From Acidobacteriota bacterium (GTDB lineage Bacteria > Acidobacteriota > Blastocatellia > Pyrinomonadales > Pyrinomonadaceae), in the NCBI GenBank assembly GCA_016700075.1, contig CP065000.1:1922001-1986000 (forward strand): 64,000 bases of DNA, read 5' to 3'. This document shows positions 44,381 through 51,913 of the stretch, piece after piece. A program made the translations under genes and the position numbers. Each line of letters starts with the position of its first letter. The first letter of the stretch is position 1. A model generated the notes under the pieces. That model had not been told where the DNA came from and ran no database searches. It saw nothing but the letters and a program-made list of their open reading frames with translations.

Positions 44381-47300
44381 ATGAAATATAGAAAGTACGG
44401 CACTATGGGAACAGCAGCGGTCATTACATTGGTCCTTGGGGTTTTGTTATTCACCTCTGTGAAGCAAGTATCGGCCGATCGGGCGGTAGCGATCGGAAAC
44501 GGCCCATCCGGCTCTCAGTGTTCCACAATATTCTTCGGAAGCGGGCGTGATTATCTAGACAGGGATCTCGTAAGGATGAATCCAGATGGTACGGGTAAAG
44601 TTGGCCTCCTTCCAGAAGGGATGTTTGCGTTTTTTGAAGACTTCAGTCCCGACGGACGAACAGTATTATTCAAAAGGCAATATGATGGGTCCGGCTATGG
44701 AGATCTATATCTTGTGAATTCGGACGGATCGAACCTGCGCCAACTAACAAATGTTGGCAGAGATAGCGATGCGTCTTTCAGCCCGGACGGCAGCAAGGTC
44801 CTTTTTGCCAGAGAAAGTTCGACAACTCTATATGATAAGGGCTTCTGGACTATCAACACTGACGGTAGTGAACTGACACAGATCGCGTCCGATGCTCCGC
44901 AACGTAACCCCATTTTTTCCCCTAGCGGAAACAGAATATATTTTGTGCGCTCGATCTGGCTAGATAATATTTACCTTAGTACTGAGATCTTCTCAATGAA
45001 TCCTAGCGGAACGGGGGTGACCCAATTGACCCAGAATTTGTTGCATCGAGGCAACGAATTTCTAGCTTTCAACCACAATGGCTCAAAGTTGGTATTTGTT
45101 AACAGTGACCAGTATGACACGGAGTCGACGCTTGAGATCATGAATCCGGACGGCACCGGACGAACAACTCTTCACGATGCTCCCGGACGGTTGCTCCTTT
45201 TTCCGCGATTCAGCCCTGATGGCAATACAATAGTTGTTTCCGGAGGGCCTTACGCTATTAAAGGCGGCTTTAGCGAAAGAGATATACACCTGATAAACAT
45301 CGACGGTACAAATTTCCGTACACTAGTTGACGAAGAACCGGGGTTTTTTTCGTATAGTCCACTGTTCAGCCTGGATGGAACTAAGATCTTCTTCAACTCA
45401 ACCAGGGATGTTGAGCCGGGGAGTCAAAGATCTCAGGTGTACAGAATCGCTATTGATGGATCGGGACTTACTAATATAAGTAATTTTCACAGTCCATTAG
45501 CAGTTGATCATTTCGAAGGCGTAGTGTTTGCCGACTGGGACGGCGACGGTGTTGGCGACTCGTGTGATAACTGCCGACTTGTCGAAAACCCGGATCAGAT
45601 CGATACGGACGGCGACGGTTTGGGTGACGCGTGTGACCCGGACGACGATAACGACGGCATACTGGACGAGGATGATAACTGCCCGCTTGTTTACAATCCG
45701 GATCAGGCCGATATAGATGGCGACGGCATTGGCGACGCCTGTGACCCTGATAATGACAACGACGGTGTCGAAGATGAATTTGATAATTGTCGCTTGACGT
45801 ACAACCCCTACCGCGTGGCTTTTGCATCGGGCCGGATCTTGGGCAGAAGCGAGATCTACACGATGAACACGGACGGAACGGGTCTGATAAGATTTGTCAG
45901 CGCATCCGTCAGCCAGAACCCCAGTTACGATCGCACCGGCAGCAAGATCGTATTTTCTTCGAACAGGTTAAACAGCCGATACGAAATATATTCGATCAAT
46001 GCGAGCGGCCTGGGCGGAGCAACTCGGCTGACAAATCGCGTCGGAGGTGCACACACCCCATCGTTCAGCCCGGACGGAACAAAGATCACCTTTAGAGCTT
46101 CATGGGACGACGGCACGAACAACATTTATACGATGAATGCCGACGGCACCAACCAACTCAAGATCACCGAGAACGAGAATAGTTTTAGCGGCATTGCCTT
46201 TAACCCCGTTTATAACCACAACGGTTCAAGAATAATGTTTGATAGCCAACGTGGCGTGATCGGCGCGGGCTCATGGGATATATACACCGTCGCTCCTGAC
46301 GGTTCGGACGAGATTCGTCTGACAAATGCAGATGGGCAAGATCATCAGGCAAAGTATAGTCGCGATGGGGGCAAGATAGTCTTCATATCTGACCGCGATG
46401 GGCTTGGCCAAAATGGCGAGATCTACATAATGAATGCCAATGGATCGGAACAGACCCGGATAACAAACTCGACCGCGACTGAATCAAATCCTGCGTTTAG
46501 CGCCGACGGTCGAAGCATCGTGTTTACGGCTAACTACGGCGGCGATCTCGAGCTTTATCAGATGAATATCGACGGGACAGGCCTTGTTCAGTTGACCGAT
46601 ACGACCGGCACGAATTCACAGCCGTCGATGGCGCCGCAATTGGATTCTGATGGCGATGGTCTCGGCAACGCCTGCGATAATTGCCCGTTCGTCGCAAATC
46701 CCGACCAACTCGATTCAGACAAAGACGGCGCCGGTGACGCGTGCGACAATTGTATCGATATCCCAAACCCCGATCAGCTCGACTCCGATAGCGACGGTTT
46801 CGGAAACGATTGCGACAATTGCATGTTTGTCGCAAATCCCGACCAGCTCGATACCGACGCGGACGGTGTCGGTGATGCATGCGACAATTGCCCACTTATC
46901 GCAAATCCTGATCAGCAGGACTCTGATTTTGATGGCATTGGCGATGCCTGCGACCCTTCGTTCGATATCTACACTTTTGAGGGCGAGGATTCATTCGTCG
47001 CTACGAGCGACGCCATCGTCACATTTTCCAACGTCACAAAAGGCGGTATTACCTCGTTTGTAACGATCGACGGTTCGGGCGAAACACTGCCGACAGGGTT
47101 TACGCTTTGCCCGGACTGTCCGGCATATGACATTACGACCACCGCCGAATACACTCCGCCGGTCACAGTTTGTTTTGCGGTACCTCCGACAGTGAGCGAC
47201 CCGATCTATGTCGCGTTACGGCTCTTGCACGGCGAAGACGGTGTTTACGTTGACCGAACAACCCATCGTTTTACTGATAAATTCGGAACCCGATTCGTAT

Positions 47301-47620
47301 GCGGTGTAGTGAATTCGCTCTCACCGTTCCTGCTTGCTTCAACGCTGATCCCGACTTCGGCAGGCGTCTCAGTAAGCGGACGAATTACAACGATATCCGG
47401 ATCTGCGATACGGGGTGTCTCCGTCACATTAGCTGACCCTGAAGGCAACAAACGCCGGACCGTGACCGGGTCGTTCGGATATTACACCTTCGATAATGTC
47501 GAAACCGGCAGGAACTACGTGATCTCCGTCAACGACCGACGCTATCGATTCGCCCAACCGTCACGAATGATCTCGGTGTTCGATGAACTTACGGACGTGG
47601 ATTTCATCGCGATCGAATAG
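44381..47620 (+). CDS. surface protein with PD40 propellers, thrombospondin-3 repeats and CarboxypepD-regulatory C-terminus
   Basis: A 1079-residue protein with an export signal (about 5-35). Two PD40/TolB-type propeller blocks (about 45-380 and 480-745) carry repeated FSPDGxKIxF and MNxDGT motifs. Calcium-binding thrombospondin type 3 repeats (D-x-D-x-D-G-x-G-D-x-C-D) occur at 384-470 and, as four tandem 23-residue units, at about 753-860. A beta region follows, then a C-terminal carboxypeptidase-regulatory domain (993-1079) ending DVDFIAIE. The frame opens at a GTG (44366), but the ATG at 44381 has GAGG eight bases upstream. The last 170 residues are paralogous to the LamG protein at 11798. 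It is probably controlled by the divergent propeller-bearing regulator. Confidence 0.85.
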   Translation: MKYRKYGTMGTAAVITLVLGVLLFTSVKQVSADRAVAIGNGPSGSQCSTIFFGSGRDYLDRDLVRMNPDGTGKVGLLPEGMFAFFEDFSPDGRTVLFKRQYDGSGYGDLYLVNSDGSNLRQLTNVGRDSDASFSPDGSKVLFARESSTTLYDKGFWTINTDGSELTQIASDAPQRNPIFSPSGNRIYFVRSIWLDNIYLSTEIFSMNPSGTGVTQLTQNLLHRGNEFLAFNHNGSKLVFVNSDQYDTESTLEIMNPDGTGRTTLHDAPGRLLLFPRFSPDGNTIVVSGGPYAIKGGFSERDIHLINIDGTNFRTLVDEEPGFFSYSPLFSLDGTKIFFNSTRDVEPGSQRSQVYRIAIDGSGLTNISNFHSPLAVDHFEGVVFADWDGDGVGDSCDNCRLVENPDQIDTDGDGLGDACDPDDDNDGILDEDDNCPLVYNPDQADIDGDGIGDACDPDNDNDGVEDEFDNCRLTYNPYRVAFASGRILGRSEIYTMNTDGTGLIRFVSASVSQNPSYDRTGSKIVFSSNRLNSRYEIYSINASGLGGATRLTNRVGGAHTPSFSPDGTKITFRASWDDGTNNIYTMNADGTNQLKITENENSFSGIAFNPVYNHNGSRIMFDSQRGVIGAGSWDIYTVAPDGSDEIRLTNADGQDHQAKYSRDGGKIVFISDRDGLGQNGEIYIMNANGSEQTRITNSTATESNPAFSADGRSIVFTANYGGDLELYQMNIDGTGLVQLTDTTGTNSQPSMAPQLDSDGDGLGNACDNCPFVANPDQLDSDKDGAGDACDNCIDIPNPDQLDSDSDGFGNDCDNCMFVANPDQLDTDADGVGDACDNCPLIANPDQQDSDFDGIGDACDPSFDIYTFEGEDSFVATSDAIVTFSNVTKGGITSFVTIDGSGETLPTGFTLCPDCPAYDITTTAEYTPPVTVCFAVPPTVSDPIYVALRLLHGEDGVYVDRTTHRFTDKFGTRFVCGVVNSLSPFLLASTLIPTSAGVSVSGRITTISGSAIRGVSVTLADPEGNKRRTVTGSFGYYTFDNVETGRNYVISVNDRRYRFAQPSRMISVFDELTDVDFIAIE

Positions 47621-47667
47621 CTGCGGGCTCACATGGACAGTCATCGCAGATAGGTACAGAGCAGCTC

Positions 47668-48471
47668 CTATATGATCGTCGTTACGATCTCGCGGATCGA
47701 GCGCTGCAGGTCGCGGTCGTCGGTGATGGGCGAGACGATGGCGACTTCAGCGGCGTCGATGGGCGAGATGCCTTTGGCGATCATCTGGGCGGCGTAGATG
47801 AGTAGGCGGGTCGAGACGCCTTCTTCGAGGCCGTGACCGCGGAGGTTGCGGACCTTTTGGCCTATTTTTACGAGGTCTGCTGCCATTGCTTCGTCGATGC
47901 CGCCTTCTTTCGCGACGATCTTGGTTTCTGCCTCGGGCTCGGGGTAATCGAATTCCATCGCGACAAAACGCTGCCGCGTTGACTGTTTCAGGTCTTTTAG
48001 GATGGACTGATAGCCGGGATTGTACGAAACCACGAGCATGAATTCCGGCGGTGCTTCGATAATTGTGCCGCGTTTTTCTATCGGCAGTCGCCGGCGATCG
48101 TCGGTCAGCGGATGGATGATAACGACAGTATCTTTTCGTGCCTCTACGACCTCATCGAGATAGCAGATCGCACCGGCACGCACGGCAGCTGTCAGCGGCC
48201 CGTCGTGCCAGACGGTGTCGTTGCCCTCAAGCAAAAACCGTCCCACCAGATCCGTTGCTGAAAGATCTTCGTGACATGCGACGGTAATCAGCGGCCGCCC
48301 CAAACGGTGCGCCATGTACTCGACAAAACGCGTCTTTCCGCAGCCCGTCGGGCCTTTCAGCAATGCAGGCAGTTTCGCCGCGTACGCTGCCTCAAAAAGC
48401 TCGACCTCTTTCCCGATCGGCAGATAAAAAGGTTCCGTCGCAACTCTGTATTGCTCGACCGCAGTTTCCAT
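47668..48471 (-). CDS. MoxR-type AAA ATPase, CbbQ/NirQ/NorQ subfamily
   Basis: A 267-residue AAA+ ATPase: Walker A GPTGCGKT (residues 40-47), Walker B ICYLDE (102-107), sensor-1 region VVSYNPGY and a CbbQ_C-like C-terminus ending EIVTTII. CbbQ/NorQ ATPases act with a von Willebrand factor A partner (CbbO/NorD) to activate Rubisco or insert metal in nitric oxide reductase. No such partner or client gene lies in this window, so the client is unknown. TATAAT ends eight bases before the ATG. The last codons are duplicated in diverged form at 41494. Confidence 0.88.
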   Translation of the reverse strand: METAVEQYRVATEPFYLPIGKEVELFEAAYAAKLPALLKGPTGCGKTRFVEYMAHRLGRPLITVACHEDLSATDLVGRFLLEGNDTVWHDGPLTAAVRAGAICYLDEVVEARKDTVVIIHPLTDDRRRLPIEKRGTIIEAPPEFMLVVSYNPGYQSILKDLKQSTRQRFVAMEFDYPEPEAETKIVAKEGGIDEAMAADLVKIGQKVRNLRGHGLEEGVSTRLLIYAAQMIAKGISPIDAAEVAIVSPITDDRDLQRSIREIVTTII

Positions 48472-48479
48472 ACGAGAAA

Positions 48480-48485
48480 ATTATA
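48480..48485 (-). promoter_or_regulatory. -10 box giving a near-leaderless cbbQ transcript
   Basis: A perfect TATAAT on the minus strand ends eight bases before the ATG at 48471, the same spacing as in front of the amine oxidase at 38947. No good -35 box was found, and the palindromic repeat begins just upstream. Confidence 0.45.
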
Positions 48486-48497
48486 GAAAGATATAAC

Positions 48498-48560
48498 CAC
48501 AGATGCACACAAATAAACACGGATAGAAAAAATATCCGTGTGTATCTGCATTCATCTGTC
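48498..48560. repeat. intergenic palindromic repeat (ACAGATG/ACACGGATA type)
   Basis: Two 28-base arms (48498-48525 and 48533-48560) are inverted complements at about 22 of 28 positions around a seven-base GAAAAAA loop. The inner nine bases (ACACGGATA/TATCCGTGT) are perfect. Each arm is itself built of near-repeats of an ACAGATGNAC-like unit. Elements of this look are common intergenically in several bacterial phyla. It may end transcription of the PhoX gene. Confidence 0.65.
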
Positions 48561-48568
48561 GATTGTGG

Positions 48569-49978
48569 TCAGGCTCGGAACTTCGACCAGTCGCCGGTTA
48601 TGGCGAGAGTGACGCCGGCGAGCTGGACGTTGACGAACATTGTCCTGCCGTCGGGCGAGAAGACCGAGCCGCAGAATTCGCTGCGTGGAAATTCCTTGCT
48701 TATATTCTGAGCAAAGTCTGCCACCTTGCCATCCTCTGTAAGAATGCGAAGGTAATTTATCGATTGCTGGCCGGCATAATCGCTGTCCTCGCAGATCATT
48801 ATACGGCGGCTTTTCGGCATCAGGCAGATGTTGTCCGGCATATGGAGTACTTTCTGGTCCGGCGATTCGAATACAAGCGCCAGAACGCCGGTGTCGCGGC
48901 CCGTCGGCTGATACGACCATATTTGGCCGCCTTTTTTATCGCCGCCGCTGGTCGCGGTGAAATAGACAATGCCGCGTGCGTCGATATCGCAGCCTTCCAG
49001 CCGTGCAAAGGTACAGCCGCCTTTGTCGAAGCCTTCTTTGTGGACAACGTTCGGCTCAAGGTCGGCCTCTTCGGGATCAGGCTTGTCGATATTTACCCAA
49101 TATGTCTCAAGCCGTTTGCCGACGCTCTGTCCCGTGCGTGTGTCAAACTGCGGCTTGCCCTTGACCGCGAGCATCTGCAGCTTGCCGCCTTCCGCGAGTT
49201 TTCCTTTCTTATTCGGCAAATATCGGTAAAGCCCCGATGTCGCGTAATCTTCTGTTTGATAAACGATACCGGTCTTGCGGTCAACGGCGACCGCTTCATG
49301 TTCGAAACGCCCCATCGCTTTTAACGGAACCGGAACGACCTCGCCGTTAGCTGCCGCAGGAACTTCGAAACAATAGCCGTGCGGTTTCGCAAAGCCGCCG
49401 CGTTTTTGTCCGCGGGCGGTCGTGCGTATGGCCGCACCGAGCGTGGTTTCCTCGCAGGTGATCCAGCTTCCCCACGGCGTCGGGCCGCCGGCGCAGTTGG
49501 TCGATGTTCCCGACAGGCTGACAAAATCGCGAATTACGATATTGGTCTTTGGATCGATCACGAGTGTCGTCGTGCCGCCGCCAGCTCCTTCGTCGTAATG
49601 ATTCTTTGATCCGATGCCGGCACCTTCACGCGGAATGTGGCCGTTCGTAACTTCGTGATTTCGCACGATCCGGAGTTCGCGGCCGACGCGAAACGCCCAC
49701 TGGCCGTCGTGCAGCAAAGGCGTCGGACGGCCGTCGGACATCTTTTCTTTCATGCGTCCCAGGACGTTGTATTCAAAGCCTTTCGGCAGCGATAGGATGG
49801 TCTCGCCGGTGTTTTTAGATGCTGTCGGTACGAGTTCTCCGTAGCCGAAGGCGCGAAATTTGCTCAGGTCGCCGTCTTGCTCAAACGCCGCCACGCGCCG
49901 CATCAACCCGCTTCCGGCGAGCGCCAAACCACCCGAAAACATCGAGAGATCGTACAAAAATCTGCGTCTGTTCATCAT
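48569..49978 (-). CDS. PhoX-family (DUF839) alkaline phosphatase-like protein, Tat-exported
   Basis: A 469-residue protein with a twin-arginine signal (NRRRFLYDL near residue 3, hydrophobic stretch to about 25). The body has PhoX-family features: an early LPKGFEYNVLGR, VRNHEV with following Gly-rich segment, the loop SGTSTNCAGGPTPWGSWITCEET (Cys-containing active-site region), and FVNVQLAGVT near the C-terminus. PhoX enzymes are calcium/iron-dependent periplasmic phosphatases; many DUF839 relatives have unknown substrates. Two ATGs are adjacent at the start. The gene is divergent from the GNAT gene. Confidence 0.85.
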   Translation of the reverse strand: MMNRRRFLYDLSMFSGGLALAGSGLMRRVAAFEQDGDLSKFRAFGYGELVPTASKNTGETILSLPKGFEYNVLGRMKEKMSDGRPTPLLHDGQWAFRVGRELRIVRNHEVTNGHIPREGAGIGSKNHYDEGAGGGTTTLVIDPKTNIVIRDFVSLSGTSTNCAGGPTPWGSWITCEETTLGAAIRTTARGQKRGGFAKPHGYCFEVPAAANGEVVPVPLKAMGRFEHEAVAVDRKTGIVYQTEDYATSGLYRYLPNKKGKLAEGGKLQMLAVKGKPQFDTRTGQSVGKRLETYWVNIDKPDPEEADLEPNVVHKEGFDKGGCTFARLEGCDIDARGIVYFTATSGGDKKGGQIWSYQPTGRDTGVLALVFESPDQKVLHMPDNICLMPKSRRIMICEDSDYAGQQSINYLRILTEDGKVADFAQNISKEFPRSEFCGSVFSPDGRTMFVNVQLAGVTLAITGDWSKFRA

Positions 49979-50075
49979 GTATTCTTTACGCGCCGTATTC
50001 TCATAGATTACCGATTGCGGCAGCAGGTTTCAATATTTCAAAACCGATGTAAGATGGATTTAAGACGGCGGAAAT

Positions 50076-50552
50076 ATGTTCACGATCAGACAGGCGGAAT
50101 CAGATACGGACATCGACGAGGTCAGAAAGATCTTTCGCGAATATGAGAAATGGCTCGGTTTTGACCTTTGTTTTCAGGGATTTGAACAGGAACTTGCCGA
50201 GCTTCCGGGTAAATACGCACAGCCCGAAGGCCGTCTTCTTATCGCGGAAACCAACGGTGAAATAGCAGGCGTTGTTGCGATGCGAAACCTCGGCGCCCGT
50301 ATCTGCGAAATGAAGCGGCTCTATGTTCGCGAGATTTTTCGCGGTCAAAAAATTGGTGAAACGCTGATCTCGCGCATCATCGCGGAGGCAAAATCGGCGG
50401 GCTATTCAGCAATGCGGCTCGACACATATCCGCCGAAAATGAAAAATGCCGTGGACCTCTACAGATCGCACGGCTTTGAGGAGATCGAGCGTTATTATGA
50501 CAATCCAAACTCCGGAACCCTGTTCATGGAACTAAAACTCTTTGATCAATAG
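50076..50552 (+). CDS. GNAT family N-acetyltransferase
   Basis: A 158-residue acetyltransferase with the GNAT acetyl-CoA loop in CEMKRLYVREIFRGQKIGETL (pattern Q/R-x-x-G-x-G/A, here RGQKIG) and the C-terminal AVDLYRSHGFEEI motif. The substrate cannot be predicted from sequence. Its 3' end overlaps the convergent membrane protein gene by seven bases. It is divergent from the PhoX-like gene. Confidence 0.88.
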   Translation: MFTIRQAESDTDIDEVRKIFREYEKWLGFDLCFQGFEQELAELPGKYAQPEGRLLIAETNGEIAGVVAMRNLGARICEMKRLYVREIFRGQKIGETLISRIIAEAKSAGYSAMRLDTYPPKMKNAVDLYRSHGFEEIERYYDNPNSGTLFMELKLFDQ

Positions 50553-51310
50553 GCACCAAATTGGCTGTTGATCGTTTGTCCTACTGAAATATCCCCCGAA
50601 TGAGGAAAGACCTGCCTGTATGCAAAAGCATTCGCGGCCCAGATAACGGGTATTGCTAGAAATATACCGATGCAAAGTGCGAGCACCCCGATGATGGCGA
50701 CAATCACCTCAAGTATTGTCAGCAGGATCAGGCCGCCCAGATTGGACATCGCTGCCGAGACGCTGAGTTTCATCGCGTCGAGCGGGCCAAGTTTGTATTC
50801 CATGGCAAGCGGCACCGCGAAAAACAGCAATATTTTCCAGATAAAACCAAAAAGCCCAAACGCGAACGCAACTCCGGCCAGAAGCCACAATTGAGTAAGG
50901 TCTCGATAAACTGACGCATCTCCCTGAAAGAACGTAGGATCAGCAGTAGGAAAGCCGCCGCCGCGGATCAGATCATTAATATCGACAATGAACTGAACCC
51001 CCTGAAATCCGATGTCGGGAATAGAAACCACAAACCCCACGACCATCAGCGGCAGGAAATGCTCGAATCCCTTGAACATCATCCCGAAATCGACAGGCTC
51101 GCCGCGCATTGACCGCAGCATCATAAAATAAATGCCGCCCATTATCGGCCCGACCAGCAGGACGTTGACGCAAGGGACGCACACCATTATCAGGATAGCT
51201 AAGAGAGAGGTTACAAGATAGATGCCGAGATTCTGCGTTACGAGATTCCAGCCGTTCGCGATACAGTCTCCCGCTTTTATTGCGCCCGAAAGATGTTGCA
51301 GCAGCACCAT
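50546..51310 (-). CDS. multi-pass membrane protein
   Basis: A 254-residue protein with about five or six membrane segments (approx. 28-55, 85-105, 140-170, 195-235) and Gly/Pro-rich loops, including LVGPIMGGIYFMMLR, a phrase typical of DUF975/DUF4013-like membrane proteins. The last 20 residues are hydrophilic. The gene starts 13 bases after the stop of the methyltransferase gene, and topA lies just before that, so it is probably the last gene of the operon. Function is unknown. Confidence 0.72.
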   Translation of the reverse strand: MVLLQHLSGAIKAGDCIANGWNLVTQNLGIYLVTSLLAILIMVCVPCVNVLLVGPIMGGIYFMMLRSMRGEPVDFGMMFKGFEHFLPLMVVGFVVSIPDIGFQGVQFIVDINDLIRGGGFPTADPTFFQGDASVYRDLTQLWLLAGVAFAFGLFGFIWKILLFFAVPLAMEYKLGPLDAMKLSVSAAMSNLGGLILLTILEVIVAIIGVLALCIGIFLAIPVIWAANAFAYRQVFPHSGDISVGQTINSQFGAY

Positions 51311-51323
51311 GAAATTAGTATCT

Positions 51324-51905
51324 CTAAAGAGTTGACCAAGTGAGCGTATAGGCGGGCGGGACGTTGTTCATCACGAGTGGGCTGCGGTGTTCGCTGCCGT
51401 ACCGTTTCTTCAGCATATCGCGAAGCCGGACGGCAGGCGGCAAAAAGTAACCGTGAGCGTATTGGAAGATGCGGAGTTCGCAGCCTTCATCCATGAACTT
51501 CTCGATCTCGACCAGCACGCTCTCGCTAACCTCTTTCGGCAATGAGACGAACGGCAGGCAGCAGACCAGATAACGAACCTTGCCCAGGCCCGATTCCGCG
51601 TGGATCTTGTATGCTTCTGCGGCGTTGCCCTGGACGATATGCATGTCGGGAAAGGTCTTGTTTAGTTCTTTGACCAAATTCGCATCAAGTTCCAGGCCCA
51701 GATAAGAATCCTTGCTCGGTATCATATCCCGCAGGAATTTAGTGATCGCACCAGTACCTACACCTAATTCCAAAACGATGTGATGATCGTCAGGGACGAT
51801 TCCCGCGAGCATCTGAGCTGCGAGATCCGGCGAGCTCGGCATTATGGCGCCGACCTTTAGCGGGTTTTTAAGAAAGGCTTGGAGGAATTTCACTTTTTCC
51901 TTCAT
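51324..51905 (-). CDS. PmtA-like class I methyltransferase (phospholipid N-methyltransferase family)
   Basis: A 193-residue protein with the family opening FLQAFLKNPLKVGAIMPSS, SAM motif I VLELGVGTGAITKFL (residues about 43-57), and an acidic strand-2 end LGLELD. The opening and size match PmtA-type phosphatidylethanolamine N-methyltransferases and their rRNA-dimethylase-like relatives. Whether it acts on lipid is not proven. It lies eight bases after topA and 13 before a membrane protein gene, so it is part of the same operon. Confidence 0.8.
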   Translation of the reverse strand: MKEKVKFLQAFLKNPLKVGAIMPSSPDLAAQMLAGIVPDDHHIVLELGVGTGAITKFLRDMIPSKDSYLGLELDANLVKELNKTFPDMHIVQGNAAEAYKIHAESGLGKVRYLVCCLPFVSLPKEVSESVLVEIEKFMDEGCELRIFQYAHGYFLPPAVRLRDMLKKRYGSEHRSPLVMNNVPPAYTLTWSTL

Positions 51906-51913
51906 TGGACACG

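Noticed and set aside
46637..46960. Possible CRISPR-like tandem array
   Set aside because: The 69-base units are in frame and encode thrombospondin-3 calcium repeats; there are no unique spacers.
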